Below, one piece after another: positions 1 to 6,670 of a stretch of DNA of 6,683 nucleotides. Origin of the DNA: Spirochaetales bacterium Spiro_01 (GTDB taxonomy: Bacteria > Spirochaetota > Spirochaetia > Sphaerochaetales > Sphaerochaetaceae). Location: NCBI GenBank assembly GCA_001604265.1, contig LVBC01000151.1, positions 1 to 6,683 of the forward strand, given 5' to 3'. The notes under the pieces are model-generated. The model saw only the letters and a list, made by a program, of their open reading frames with translations. It searched no databases and had not been told where the DNA came from. Numbering within the stretch: position 1 is the stretch's first letter; the number at the start of each line of letters is the position of its first letter. A program made the translations under genes and the position numbers.

Positions 1-534
1 CTGATGGGAGGTATTCTCTATGCAGTTGGAATCTGGGCCTGCTTCCACTTTGTAGGAACCGGCTACAGGAGCTTTCCATCAAGTCCGCTGCTTGCAATCG
101 GCATAGTCGTTCCGATGTTCGTAATCTTCCTCAAGGGTCCTGTAATGGCAGTGATCCATGCGAGAGAGGGGCACAGAGAGAAGCTATCCCAGGTCATCAT
201 GGATACTGTGATGGATTTCCTTATCGATGCACTCGAGATATTCTCCGGCTTCCTTTCCAACACTCTTTCATTCATGAGAGTTGCCGGACTTGGAATCGCA
301 CACGTTTCGCTCATGACCGCCTTCGAGGATATGTCCTCGCTTCCGGGGAACCCTGTTGCAAAGGTCCTTATCATGGTCCTTGGCAATGTACTTGTCATAG
401 CAATAGAGGGACTCAGCGCCGGTATCCAGGCACTGAGACTCAACTACTATGAATTCTTCAACCGCTACTTCACTGGTCGTGGTATCGCTTTCGAGCCGGT
501 CGGGCTCAAAAGCCGTATCAGGATAGATAACTGA
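1..534 (+). CDS. atpI: V/A-type ATPase subunit I (a-type stator subunit), C-terminal part, 5' truncated by window
   Basis: This is the C-terminal membrane domain of the large stator subunit (NtpI, the bacterial equivalent of the vacuolar 100-116 kDa a subunit), which forms the ion half-channels against the K ring. The frame is open from base 1 (a CTG Leu codon), so the ATG at base 4 is an internal Met. The full family is usually about 600-700 residues and only the last 177 are here. Seen in the sequence, numbering from the Met at base 4: hydrophobic segments near 30-50, 75-107 and 118-142; the motif SNTLSFMRVAGLGIAH at 85-100, whose Arg (R92) matches the essential channel Arg of the family; and a second conserved block GLSAGIQALRLNYYEFF at 136-152 with R145, followed by a Phe-x-Pro tail. 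The stop is TGA at 532-534. The K gene follows after 21 nt, with no terminator between. Family assignment is firm. Which ion is used cannot be read from this fragment. Confidence 0.96.
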   Translation: MMGGILYAVGIWACFHFVGTGYRSFPSSPLLAIGIVVPMFVIFLKGPVMAVIHAREGHREKLSQVIMDTVMDFLIDALEIFSGFLSNTLSFMRVAGLGIAHVSLMTAFEDMSSLPGNPVAKVLIMVLGNVLVIAIEGLSAGIQALRLNYYEFFNRYFTGRGIAFEPVGLKSRIRIDN

Positions 535-541
535 ATCTAAT

Positions 542-548
542 AGGAGGG
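542..548 (+). promoter_or_regulatory. Strong Shine-Dalgarno site of the subunit K gene
   Basis: AGGAGGG lies 7 nt before the ATG at 556. It is the best Shine-Dalgarno match in the operon; the sites before F, A and D are clearly weaker. K is needed in many copies per complex (it forms the rotor ring), so a strong ribosome site here fits the demand. The link to stoichiometry is inference. Confidence 0.75.
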
Positions 549-555
549 TCACCAT

Positions 556-912
556 ATGACCGTTTATACATTCAAGAGAAACCTCGCTCTCTCTTTCGTA
601 CTCACACTTGTCATCCTCGTAGGAACCGCCTTCGTCTCAACTCCGACACTTCAGGCAGCTGCCGAAGCTGTGGAATCTGATGTACAGGCATCCAGCTTCA
701 ACGCTCCTCTCATCTGCTTTGCTGCCGCAATTGCCTTTGCCTTCGGTGCAATCGGAGCTGCAATTGCAATCGCAAAGGTAGGAGCTGCTGCAATGGGTGC
801 AATTTCCGAGCGCCCTGAGATCGCATCCAATGCACTCATCTTCGTCGCTCTCGCAGAGGGCCTGGTAGTCTTTGGCTTCATCACAGCGCTGATGATTCTC
901 GGCAAGGTCTGA
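556..912 (+). CDS. atpK: V/A-type ATPase subunit K (proteolipid, c-ring subunit) with N-terminal extra segment
   Basis: This is the membrane proteolipid of the rotor ring (NtpK/c subunit), which carries ions across the membrane. It has 118 residues. A basic start (KR at 7-8) is followed by a hydrophobic stretch at about 9-28 and an Ala-rich segment ending near TLQA at 31-34, which looks like a signal peptide or an extra N-terminal helix. After a polar linker (about 36-48) come the two helices of one c hairpin: 50-83, rich in Ala/Gly, and 92-117. The polar loop is SERPE at 84-88. The carboxylate expected in helix 2 is E101 in the stretch FVALAEGLVVFGF. Only one hairpin is present, unlike the four-helix K of Enterococcus. 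The position where Na+-type c subunits have Gln in helix 1 appears to be I72, and E101 is followed by Gly rather than Ser or Thr, so H+ coupling is favoured (inference from manual alignment). The ATG at 556 is fixed by the strong ribosome site. The F gene starts 6 nt after the stop. Confidence 0.95.
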   Translation: MTVYTFKRNLALSFVLTLVILVGTAFVSTPTLQAAAEAVESDVQASSFNAPLICFAAAIAFAFGAIGAAIAIAKVGAAAMGAISERPEIASNALIFVALAEGLVVFGFITALMILGKV

Positions 913-918
913 TAAGAG

Positions 919-1218
919 ATGGAATACTACGTCATCGGGGACGAGGACACTGTACTTGGCTTTTCGCTCGTTGGACTTTCAGGAAGTGCTGTAAGCAGCG
1001 AAAGCGAGGCCAGAAGTGCCTGGGAGAAGGTCCTGGAGAACAGGAACTATGGAATCATAATAATCACAGAGGGTGCTGCCGATCTCATCAGGAGCACCGT
1101 GGACAGGTATCTCTTCTCAGAGAACTTTCCTCTTGTGGTCGAGATTCCCTCCTCGGGCCAGAAATCGAAGAGGGACCTCAGGACTCTGGTGAATGAAGCA
1201 ATAGGAGTAGGCCTATGA
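919..1218 (+). CDS. atpF: V/A-type ATPase subunit F (central stalk)
   Basis: This small soluble subunit binds subunit D in the rotating central stalk; it is called NtpG in Enterococcus and F in archaea and Thermus. It has 99 residues, normal for the family. Seen: the family's opening block VIGDEDTVLGF at 5-15 (first strand of a Rossmann-like fold) followed by VGLSG; the second block IIIITEGAADLIR at 46-58; and a typical end PLVVEIPSSG at 71-80 before a C-terminal helix (83-95). The ATG at 919 gives the correct N-terminus directly before the conserved strand. Only a weak ribosome site (AAGG at 904-907) precedes it, so translation is probably coupled to K, whose stop is 6 nt upstream. Its last codon and stop overlap the E gene as ATGA at 1215-1218. 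In many other V/A operons F lies next to A, with C before it. Here it precedes E and no C gene is found. Confidence 0.94.
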   Translation: MEYYVIGDEDTVLGFSLVGLSGSAVSSESEARSAWEKVLENRNYGIIIITEGAADLIRSTVDRYLFSENFPLVVEIPSSGQKSKRDLRTLVNEAIGVGL

Positions 1219-1838
1219 ACGAAATGGAAAATCCTCTCATCCGGGATATCCTCGAAAAGGCCGAGGCTATGGCAGAGAGAAAGCTCAGGGATGCAAGAAG
1301 GGAAGCCGACCAGATCATACTGGAGGCCTCTTCAAGGGCAGCTCTCGCAGAAAAGAGTCTCGAAAGGACGCTTGAGAAGAATCTCGAGGAGATAGCTCTC
1401 AAGGAGGAGGGCGAGAAGAGGAATATTGACCGTCTCGTCTCTCTGAGAAGCCAGGACAGGGCCCTTGAGACTACACTTGAAAGGCTTGTAGAGAAGCTCG
1501 AGGCTCTGAAAAACGACAGAGAAAGGTATGAGAAGATCCTTGTCGAGTGGGCTGCAGAGGCGTGCATAGGTCTTGGCAAGGACCAGGCACTGGTCGCCTT
1601 CTGGCCACAGGCTCCATTTTCAGAGCAGATGCTGAGACAGACAGAGGCGCTGGTCGAGAAGAGAACAGGTGCAAAGGTCCATCTTTCTCTGTGCGACAAG
1701 CCGCTCGAATCCTTCGGTGTCGCTCTCTTTTCGACTGATATGAGGGTCTCATACAACAACAGGATGGATTACCGTCTGCACCGCAGGCAGAAGGAAATCA
1801 GGAAGATAGTTCAGGATATTACATGCAAGGCAGAATAA
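1215..1838 (+). CDS. atpE: V/A-type ATPase subunit E (peripheral stalk)
   Basis: Subunit E is the long chain of the peripheral stalk that ties the A3B3 head to subunit I, normally paired with a small G/H-type coiled-coil protein. It has 207 residues, normal for the family. Residues about 1-108 are strongly charged (Glu, Lys, Arg, with Ala/Leu heptads) and form the coiled coil. Residues about 109-207 form the globular head-binding domain. Its late block ESFGVALFSTDMRVSYNNR at 165-183 matches the family pattern of a Gly-containing strand, a turn, then an Asn and a C-terminal helix (about 184-203). The ATG at 1215 overlaps the F stop (ATGA) and has AGGAG at 1203-1207 with a 7-nt spacer; Met at residue 4 is a less likely start. 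The 3' end overlaps the A gene by 16 nt. No G/H-type partner gene is in the window. Sequence conservation is lower than in A or B, but position, length and domain layout agree. Confidence 0.92.
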   Translation: MNEMENPLIRDILEKAEAMAERKLRDARREADQIILEASSRAALAEKSLERTLEKNLEEIALKEEGEKRNIDRLVSLRSQDRALETTLERLVEKLEALKNDRERYEKILVEWAAEACIGLGKDQALVAFWPQAPFSEQMLRQTEALVEKRTGAKVHLSLCDKPLESFGVALFSTDMRVSYNNRMDYRLHRRQKEIRKIVQDITCKAE

Positions 1839-3601
1839 TAGGACAGGTCAAGAGGGTCAACGGACCGGTACTCACACTGAAGGGCATCAAGGATGCCTCG
1901 ATGATGGAGCTGGTGCACGTTGGCGAAGGCCAGATCGTTGGCGAAATAGTAAAACTCGATGGAGAGAATGCGACCGTACAGGTCTATGAGGATGCGACCG
2001 GAATCGCACCGAATGACAACGTGTACGGTTCTGGAATGTCACTCTCCTGCGAGCTGGCTCCTGGCCTTATAGGAAATATATATGATGGAATTCAGCGCCC
2101 TCTGGAGGAGCTGAGGGCCCTTTCCGGAGATTTCATCGGAAAGGGAATCAGCACAAGCGCTGTCTCTCATGAGAAGAAGCACCACTTCGTTCCGACTGTG
2201 AAGGCTGGAGATGTACTCAAGGCCGGCAGGACCTTCGGTACTGTACAGGAGACAAGCAGAGTGCTTCACAGGATAATGGCACCGTGCAGCCTCGAGGGCG
2301 ACTGGACCGTGAAGTCCATCGTCGAGGAGGGCGACTACACTGTAGTGGACGAGATCGTGACGATAGAGAGGGATGGAAAGGAGCGAAGGCTCAACATGGT
2401 CCAGTACCATCCTATCAGAGTCCCCCGCCCGGTCGAGAAGCGTCTTGCCCTCGACAGGCCGCTTGTAACAGGTCTCAGGGTAATCGACTCTCTCTTCCCG
2501 CTTGCAAACGGTGGTACAGTCGCAATCCCCGGAGGCTTTGGAACCGGCAAGACAATGACACAGCACTCTATCGCCCAGTGGTGCGATGCAGATATCATCG
2601 TCTATATCGGCTGTGGAGAACGTGGCAATGAGATGACCGATGTCCTGAGGGAGTTTCCTCATCTCGTGGATCCGAGGACCGGCAAGAGTCTCATGGAGAG
2701 GACCATTCTCATCGCGAATACCTCCAACATGCCAGTATCCGCAAGAGAAGCAAGCATATACACAGGAATCACGATAGCAGAGTACTACAGGGACATGGGC
2801 TACTCTGTTGCTATCATGGCAGATTCGACATCCCGCTGGGCCGAGGCGCTGAGAGAGCTCTCGGGCCGAATGGAGGAGATGCCGGCAGAGGAGGGCTTCC
2901 CGGCCTACCTTGCCACGAGGATCGCCCAGTTCTACGAGAGGGCAGGACACATGCTCACTCTGGATGGCAGCGAGGGTTCTGTATCCATTATCGGAGCCGT
3001 ATCTCCTGCAGGTGGCGACTTCTCAGAGCCGGTAACACAGCACACGAGGCGCTTCGTCCGCTGCTTCTGGGGACTGGACAGGGCTCTTGCCTCCTCCAGG
3101 CACTATCCGGCAATAAGCTGGCTGGACAGCTACAGTGAGTATATCGACGAGGTAGCTCCCTGGTGGGATGCCCAGAGTGGTGGAAAGTGGTCAAAAAACA
3201 GGCTGAGAATAATGGAGCTTCTGAGAAAGGAGGGACGACTGCAGCAGATCGTGAAGCTTGTAGGTCCAGATGCCCTCCCTGATAGCCAGAACTTCATACT
3301 CGAGGTCTGTTCAATCTTCAAGACTGCATTCCTCCAGCAGAACGCCTTCGACGAGATCGACCGCTACTGTTCAATTCCGAAGCAGGTCGCAATGATGGAT
3401 ATAATACTCACCTACTACGATCTTGGTGTGGAGGCAATAGGCAAGGGAGTCCCACTTGCAAAGCTCAGAAGACTCTCTTCTATCCAGGATATCGTCAAGA
3501 TGCGCTTCTCTGTCGACAACGACAGCGTCGAGCAGATAGACAAGCTTGCCCTGAGACTTCAGAGGCAGATAAACCAGCTGGGAGGACTATATGAAGAGTG
3601 A
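1823..3601 (+). CDS. atpA: V/A-type ATPase catalytic subunit A
   Basis: This is the catalytic subunit of the A3B3 head; it hydrolyses or makes ATP at the A/B interface. It has 592 residues, the usual length. Seen: an N-terminal beta-barrel starting [16 protein letters not shown] (3-18); the A-specific inserted (non-homologous) region at about 115-200; Walker A GGFGTGKT at 237-244 with K243; the catalytic-Glu segment GCGERGNE at 263-270 with E266; Walker B at about 329-334 (VAIMAD, D334) followed by [11 protein letters not shown]; and a C-terminal helical domain from about 440. The late nucleotide-site segment is [11 protein letters not shown] at 428-438, where Ser432 stands where Asn or Asp is commoner. 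The start is chosen at 1823 because it begins the conserved first strand and has CAGGA at 1812-1816; it lies inside the E gene (16-nt overlap). The stop overlaps B by 11 nt. All catalytic residues I can check are present, so the enzyme should be active. Confidence 0.98.
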   Translation: MQGRIIGQVKRVNGPVLTLKGIKDASMMELVHVGEGQIVGEIVKLDGENATVQVYEDATGIAPNDNVYGSGMSLSCELAPGLIGNIYDGIQRPLEELRALSGDFIGKGISTSAVSHEKKHHFVPTVKAGDVLKAGRTFGTVQETSRVLHRIMAPCSLEGDWTVKSIVEEGDYTVVDEIVTIERDGKERRLNMVQYHPIRVPRPVEKRLALDRPLVTGLRVIDSLFPLANGGTVAIPGGFGTGKTMTQHSIAQWCDADIIVYIGCGERGNEMTDVLREFPHLVDPRTGKSLMERTILIANTSNMPVSAREASIYTGITIAEYYRDMGYSVAIMADSTSRWAEALRELSGRMEEMPAEEGFPAYLATRIAQFYERAGHMLTLDGSEGSVSIIGAVSPAGGDFSEPVTQHTRRFVRCFWGLDRALASSRHYPAISWLDSYSEYIDEVAPWWDAQSGGKWSKNRLRIMELLRKEGRLQQIVKLVGPDALPDSQNFILEVCSIFKTAFLQQNAFDEIDRYCSIPKQVAMMDIILTYYDLGVEAIGKGVPLAKLRRLSSIQDIVKMRFSVDNDSVEQIDKLALRLQRQINQLGGLYEE

Positions 3602-5006
3602 TGACCTGTTTGCAGATATGGACCGCTCTCTCCTCTCCGGAAGAGAGTATGTCGGTGCCTCGAAGATCGATGGACCGCTTGTATATGTCAGGAATACCCA
3701 TCCAGTCGGCTATGGCGAGCTTGTCGAGGTAACAGCACCGGATGGAAAGAGAAGATCTGGCCAGGTACTCGATACCTCGGATGATGTGGTATGCGTGCAG
3801 GTATTCGAAGGGACCGATGGTCTCAATCTGCCGGATACGAAGCTGCACTTCCTTGGCGAGCCCCTCTCGCTTTCCGTAACGGAGGACATGCTCGGAAGGG
3901 TAATGAATGGGCTTGGAAAGAGCAGGGACGGAGCTCAGGACCCGAGGGGGAGCGAGAGCAGGGATGTCAACGGCTCTCCAATCAACCCAACTTCGAGAGA
4001 GTATCCGAGGGACTTCATCCAGACCGGAATCTCGGTAATCGACGGAATGACCACACTGATCCAGGGACAGAAGCTTCCGATCTTCTCTGGAAATGGACTC
4101 TCTCACAACCAGCTGGCTGCCCAGATTGCCAGGCAGGCAAAGGTCAGGGGCGGAAAGAGCGAGTTCGCAATAGTCTTCGCTGCAATGGGTGTTAAGTACG
4201 ATATTGCAAAGTACTTCATCGACTCCTTCGAATCCTCTGGAGTACTCGATAACGTAGCTCTCTTTCTATCCCTTGCCGATGACCCATCGATCGAGAGGAC
4301 GATCACACCAAGAACTGCACTGACGCTTGCAGAGCACCTTGCCTTCGACAAGGGCAAGCAGGTGCTTGTCATCATGACCGATATGACGAACTACTGCGAG
4401 TCGTTGAGAGAGATAGGAACACTGAGAGGGGAGATTCCCTCCAGAAAGGGCTATCCTGGCTACCTCTACTCCAATCTCGCAGAGCTGTACGAGAGGTCCG
4501 GAAAGATTGCCGGAAGATCTGGCTCGATCACACAGCTTCCGATCCTCACCATGCCCAATGACGATATCTCGCACCCGATCCCGGACCTTACCGGCTACAT
4601 AACAGAGGGCCAGATAGTCTTCGACCGCGACCTTGCAGGAAGGGGCATCTATCCACCTATCAATCCACTTCCGTCGCTTTCAAGACTGATGAAGGATGGC
4701 ATCGGCGAGGGTATGACCAGAGAGGACCATCCGCACCTTTCGAACCAGCTATTCGCCTCATTTTCCCACGTGAAGGAGGTAAGGAATCTTGCATCCGTAA
4801 TAGGAGAGGAGGAGCTTACCGAAGTAGATCACCAGTACATGAAGTTCGGTGAGTTCTTCGAGCAGAAGTTCCTCTCTCAGCGCTATGATGAGGAGAGGTC
4901 GATCGAAGAGACTCTTGACCTTGCATGGCAGGCGCTTTCCATTCTTCCATCCGAGGAGCTGCAGAGGCTTACCGAAGAGGAGATACTGGAGCACTATAGG
5001 GGATAG
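3591..5006 (+). CDS. atpB: V/A-type ATPase non-catalytic subunit B
   Basis: This is the regulatory, non-catalytic partner of A in the hexameric head. It has 471 residues, usual for the family. Seen: the N-terminal barrel, with [15 protein letters not shown] at 19-33 and GYGELVEV at 40-47; a degenerate P-loop FSGNGLSHN at 165-173, lacking the GxxxxGK[ST] form, as expected for B; and the segment [12 protein letters not shown] at 354-365, which fits the ATPase alpha/beta signature and ends in R365, the residue I align with the Arg finger acting on the A-site nucleotide. A helical C-terminal domain follows, with [16 protein letters not shown] at 418-433. GGAGGA at 3581-3586 lies only 4 nt before the ATG. 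The start is inside the end of the A gene, so A and B translation are probably coupled, fitting their 1:1 ratio. D follows after 2 nt. Confidence 0.98.
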   Translation: MKSDDLFADMDRSLLSGREYVGASKIDGPLVYVRNTHPVGYGELVEVTAPDGKRRSGQVLDTSDDVVCVQVFEGTDGLNLPDTKLHFLGEPLSLSVTEDMLGRVMNGLGKSRDGAQDPRGSESRDVNGSPINPTSREYPRDFIQTGISVIDGMTTLIQGQKLPIFSGNGLSHNQLAAQIARQAKVRGGKSEFAIVFAAMGVKYDIAKYFIDSFESSGVLDNVALFLSLADDPSIERTITPRTALTLAEHLAFDKGKQVLVIMTDMTNYCESLREIGTLRGEIPSRKGYPGYLYSNLAELYERSGKIAGRSGSITQLPILTMPNDDISHPIPDLTGYITEGQIVFDRDLAGRGIYPPINPLPSLSRLMKDGIGEGMTREDHPHLSNQLFASFSHVKEVRNLASVIGEEELTEVDHQYMKFGEFFEQKFLSQRYDEERSIEETLDLAWQALSILPSEELQRLTEEEILEHYRG

Positions 5007-5008
5007 AG

Positions 5009-5632
5009 ATGGATACTTCACTTGCACCTACAAGGGCCAATCTGATGAAGGTCAGGGAGGAGCTGGAGTTCAGCCGCCTGGGCTACGAGCTGCTCGATCA
5101 GAAGAGGAGCATACTCGTCTCCGAGCTTCTGACGCTGGTCGACCAGGCCGTCGACTACCAGCACAGAGTCGAAAGAGCTCTGAGTGAAGCAGAGAAGGCG
5201 CTCCAGGATGCCATCATGCACATGGGAAGAATGAGAATCGGAAACCTTTCCGGTGCTGTCAGCGTGACCTCTTCATTTGAAATTGGACAGCGCAAGGTCA
5301 TGGGTGTAACATTACCTAAGGTGGATACCACCTTCGAGGGAGAGGGACCATTCTTCTCCATCGAAGGCACCAGCCTCCTTGCCGAGGTCGCAGTCGACAA
5401 ATACAGAGAGGCACTTTCCCTGATGGGCAAGATGGCCGAGCTGAAGGTCTCGATAATGAGGCTTTCCAGAGAGGTCTCCAAGACCATCAGGAAGGTCAAC
5501 TCGCTCGAGAAGCTGGTGATTCCCGACAAGGAAGAGACACTTAAGTATCTTGGCGGCAGGATAGAGGAAGCAGAAAGGGAGAGCTTTATCCTGATGAAGG
5601 CTGTCAAGGACAGAATGCAGAAGGAGAAATGA
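5009..5632 (+). CDS. atpD: V/A-type ATPase subunit D (central stalk shaft)
   Basis: Subunit D is the coiled-coil shaft that rotates inside A3B3 and, with F, passes torque to the membrane ring. It has 207 residues, normal for the family. Seen: the family opening APTRANLMKVREELEFSRLG at 6-25 and YELLDQKRSILVSEL at 26-40, which form the long N-terminal helix; a short central region, Gly-rich near 76-115, with the less conserved middle hairpin; and the returning C-terminal helix with the conserved block TIRKVNSLEKLVIPD at 159-173, then a charged tail ending KEK. The ATG at 5009 follows the B stop by 2 nt, with AGGGGA at 4998-5003. D normally needs a C-type subunit as a socket to reach the K ring, yet no C gene is seen here. 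The Usp gene begins 3 nt after the stop, so it almost certainly shares the transcript. Confidence 0.96.
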   Translation: MDTSLAPTRANLMKVREELEFSRLGYELLDQKRSILVSELLTLVDQAVDYQHRVERALSEAEKALQDAIMHMGRMRIGNLSGAVSVTSSFEIGQRKVMGVTLPKVDTTFEGEGPFFSIEGTSLLAEVAVDKYREALSLMGKMAELKVSIMRLSREVSKTIRKVNSLEKLVIPDKEETLKYLGGRIEEAERESFILMKAVKDRMQKEK

Positions 5633-5635
5633 TAG

Positions 5636-6121
5636 ATGAGTGCACCATTTGACGACATCCTGGTCTATCTCGATGGTTCCGAGGGCTCCATGGCCGCAAG
5701 CATGTACGCGATCCTCCTGGCAAAGGAGACCGGCGCCAGACTCCACGGAGTCTATGTCATCAACACAAAGGCCCTGGGAGACCTTGTGAAGGCTCATGTC
5801 TTCATCTCCTCCGAGAGGGCAGAGTTCCTCGAGGAGCTCAAGGCCGATGCCAGGCGCCACGTCAGGCATCTCGAGAAGATCGCTGCAAAGAAGAACATTG
5901 CAGTCGAGACCGAGATACTTGAAGGAAGCCCAAGCGCAGAGGTACTGAAGTATGTCAGGGCAAACTCGATCGATATGCTTGTAATCGGACAGCTCAATAT
6001 GATACGTTCTAGGCGCGAAGAGCTGGCCAACGAGAATGAGCGCATGCTCAGAAGCGTGCCCTGTCCGGTCTTCGTGGCAAAGGACAGCGATGAAATCTGG
6101 AATATGTTCGAGGAGATTTGA
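5636..6121 (+). CDS. Universal stress protein (UspA-like) with degenerate ATP-binding loop
   Basis: This is a single Usp domain of 161 residues (the typical size is about 140-160), predicted cytosolic, with no membrane segment. Seen: the first strand DDILVYLDGSEGSMAAS at 6-22, with the conserved Asp13 and Ser15; strand 2 LHGVYVIN at 36-43; a charged helix at 58-86; strand VETEILEGSP at 90-99; strand DMLVIGQ at 113-119; and the closing PCPVFVAKD at 142-150. In ATP-binding members the loop after strand 4 reads G-x2-G-x9-G-[ST]. Here only the first Gly (G118) is kept: the next positions are N121 and A131-N132, replaced by an Arg/Glu-rich stretch (RSRREELANENER). It therefore probably belongs to the non-ATP-binding group, or binds something else (inference). 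AAGGAG at 5621-5626 precedes the ATG by 9 nt. The placement 3 nt after subunit D and 1 nt before the EIIA gene suggests a regulatory or stress role tied to energy metabolism. The target is unknown. Confidence 0.9.
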   Translation: MSAPFDDILVYLDGSEGSMAASMYAILLAKETGARLHGVYVINTKALGDLVKAHVFISSERAEFLEELKADARRHVRHLEKIAAKKNIAVETEILEGSPSAEVLKYVRANSIDMLVIGQLNMIRSRREELANENERMLRSVPCPVFVAKDSDEIWNMFEEI

Positions 6122-6122
6122 A

Positions 6123-6569
6123 ATGGGACTGCTTGATATAATCGAAAAGGAGCTCATAATCGTTCCGCTTACAGCTACTGACAGAAATGGAATCATCGAG
6201 AGTCTTGTCGACAGATACGCCTCCTCAAGAAATCTCTCCGATGATAGAAGAAGGGAGATCGTGGCTGCAGTGCTTGAGCGTGAAAGCATGGGCTCGACTG
6301 CAATGGAGAGGGGAATTGCGATTCCCCATGTGAAGCTTGCAGGAATAGAAAGCCCCTCTGTCGTGATAGGAGTAAGCCGCCTTCCGGTAGACTTCGGTGG
6401 AGCAGAGAAGAGCAGTATCTTCTTCCTGGTGCTTGCAGGAGATGACAATCCGAGCGAATTCATCCAGATCCTCGCCTCCATCACAAGACTCTGTTCATCT
6501 GATATGATGGTCAGGATGATAAAGAATGCAAGAAATGCAGATGAGGTGCATCAGCTTTTCTTCGACTGA
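6123..6569 (+). CDS. PTS EIIA-like domain protein (fructose/mannitol/PtsN type)
   Basis: A stand-alone EIIA type-2 domain of 148 residues, the usual domain length (PtsN is about 160). Such domains take a phosphoryl group from HPr or NPr, and either pass it to a sugar EIIB or act as a regulator. Seen: LERESMGSTAMERGIAIPHVK at 51-71, matching the family block E-x(2)-MGST-x(4)-GIAIPH, with His69 as the phosphorylation site; strand SSIFFLVLAGD at 97-107; and a helix IQILASITRL at 114-123. In the region where PtsN and mannitol EIIA carry a second conserved His (LVP...THL in E. coli PtsN), this protein has SEFIQIL, with Glu112 and Phe113 and no His. The start at 6123 is chosen because AGGAG at 6111-6115 gives a 7-nt spacer, it follows the Usp stop by 1 nt, and the in-frame ATG at 6036 would add 29 residues read out of the Usp gene. 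No EIIB or EIIC is beside it, so a regulatory (PtsN-like) role is more likely than sugar uptake (inference). Confidence 0.88.
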   Translation: MGLLDIIEKELIIVPLTATDRNGIIESLVDRYASSRNLSDDRRREIVAAVLERESMGSTAMERGIAIPHVKLAGIESPSVVIGVSRLPVDFGGAEKSSIFFLVLAGDDNPSEFIQILASITRLCSSDMMVRMIKNARNADEVHQLFFD

Positions 6570-6589
6570 GAAGCCTTCAGAACGAGCCA

Positions 6590-6621
6590 GGCCCGATATC
6601 CTTCGGGCTTTCTTTTATTTT
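6590..6621 (+). terminator. Rho-independent terminator of the ATPase-Usp-EIIA operon
   Basis: A 6-bp G+C-rich stem, GCCCGA (6591-6596) with TCGGGC (6603-6608), encloses a 6-nt loop and is followed by the T-rich run at 6609-6621. It starts about 21 nt after the EIIA stop. It is the first terminator-like structure in the window, which supports one transcript for all nine genes. Confidence 0.88.
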
Positions 6622-6630
6622 GTCCTGTGA

Positions 6631-6670
6631 GTCAAGATAATTCTTCAAAACGATAAGAATCTTGACTTTT
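6631..6670 (+). repeat. Imperfect inverted repeat (hairpin) downstream of the operon terminator
   Basis: The arm 6631-6645 (GTCAAGATAATTCTT) pairs with 6655-6666 (AAGAATCTTGAC), giving 12 base pairs with a 3-nt bulge in the left arm and a 9-nt loop at 6646-6654. Four T follow at 6667-6670. It could be a weak second terminator, or an operator or palindrome in front of a gene beyond the window. The right arm contains TTGACT (6662-6667), a good -35-like hexamer whose -10 partner would fall at about 6685, outside the window. The pairing is seen directly; the role is not known. Confidence 0.6.

Noticed and set aside
4..6. A gene start at the first ATG (base 4)
   Set aside because: The frame is open from base 1, and the protein is plainly the C-terminal part of subunit I, which is far longer than 176 residues.
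535..555. Possible internal promoter between I and K
   Set aside because: The gap is only 21 nt and is taken up by the strong ribosome site. I see no -35/-10 pair that stands out.
2039..2950. A 303-codon open frame on the - strand inside subunit A
   Set aside because: It is fully antisense to the most conserved part of A (Walker A to Walker B). The translation is Cys/His-rich without a domain pattern, so it is a coding shadow.
3495..4106. A 203-codon open frame on the - strand across the A/B junction
   Set aside because: It is antisense to conserved coding sequence and has no ribosome site or domain pattern.
3791..4195. A 134-codon + strand frame inside subunit B
   Set aside because: It is a shifted frame within B, giving a low-complexity, Arg/Gly-rich product with no family features.
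1..5632. F-type ATP synthase operon
   Set aside because: Subunits I, E, D and the A-specific insertion (about residues 115-200 of A) belong to the V/A type. No F-type delta, epsilon or b subunit is present.
6036..6122. A longer EIIA product starting at the ATG at 6036
   Set aside because: It would add 29 residues overlapping the end of Usp, with no good ribosome site. The ATG at 6123 has AGGAG at the right distance and gives the normal family N-terminus.
5312..6484. A 390-codon open frame on the - strand across D, Usp and EIIA
   Set aside because: It lies antisense to three genes with clear family motifs, and its own translation shows no recognisable domain. It is open because the + genes rarely use the codons that would give stops in that frame.
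6622..6665. A - strand promoter reading back toward the terminator (TTGACT on the - strand at 6635-6630)
   Set aside because: No convincing -10 lies 16-18 nt further on, and there is no - strand gene to serve.
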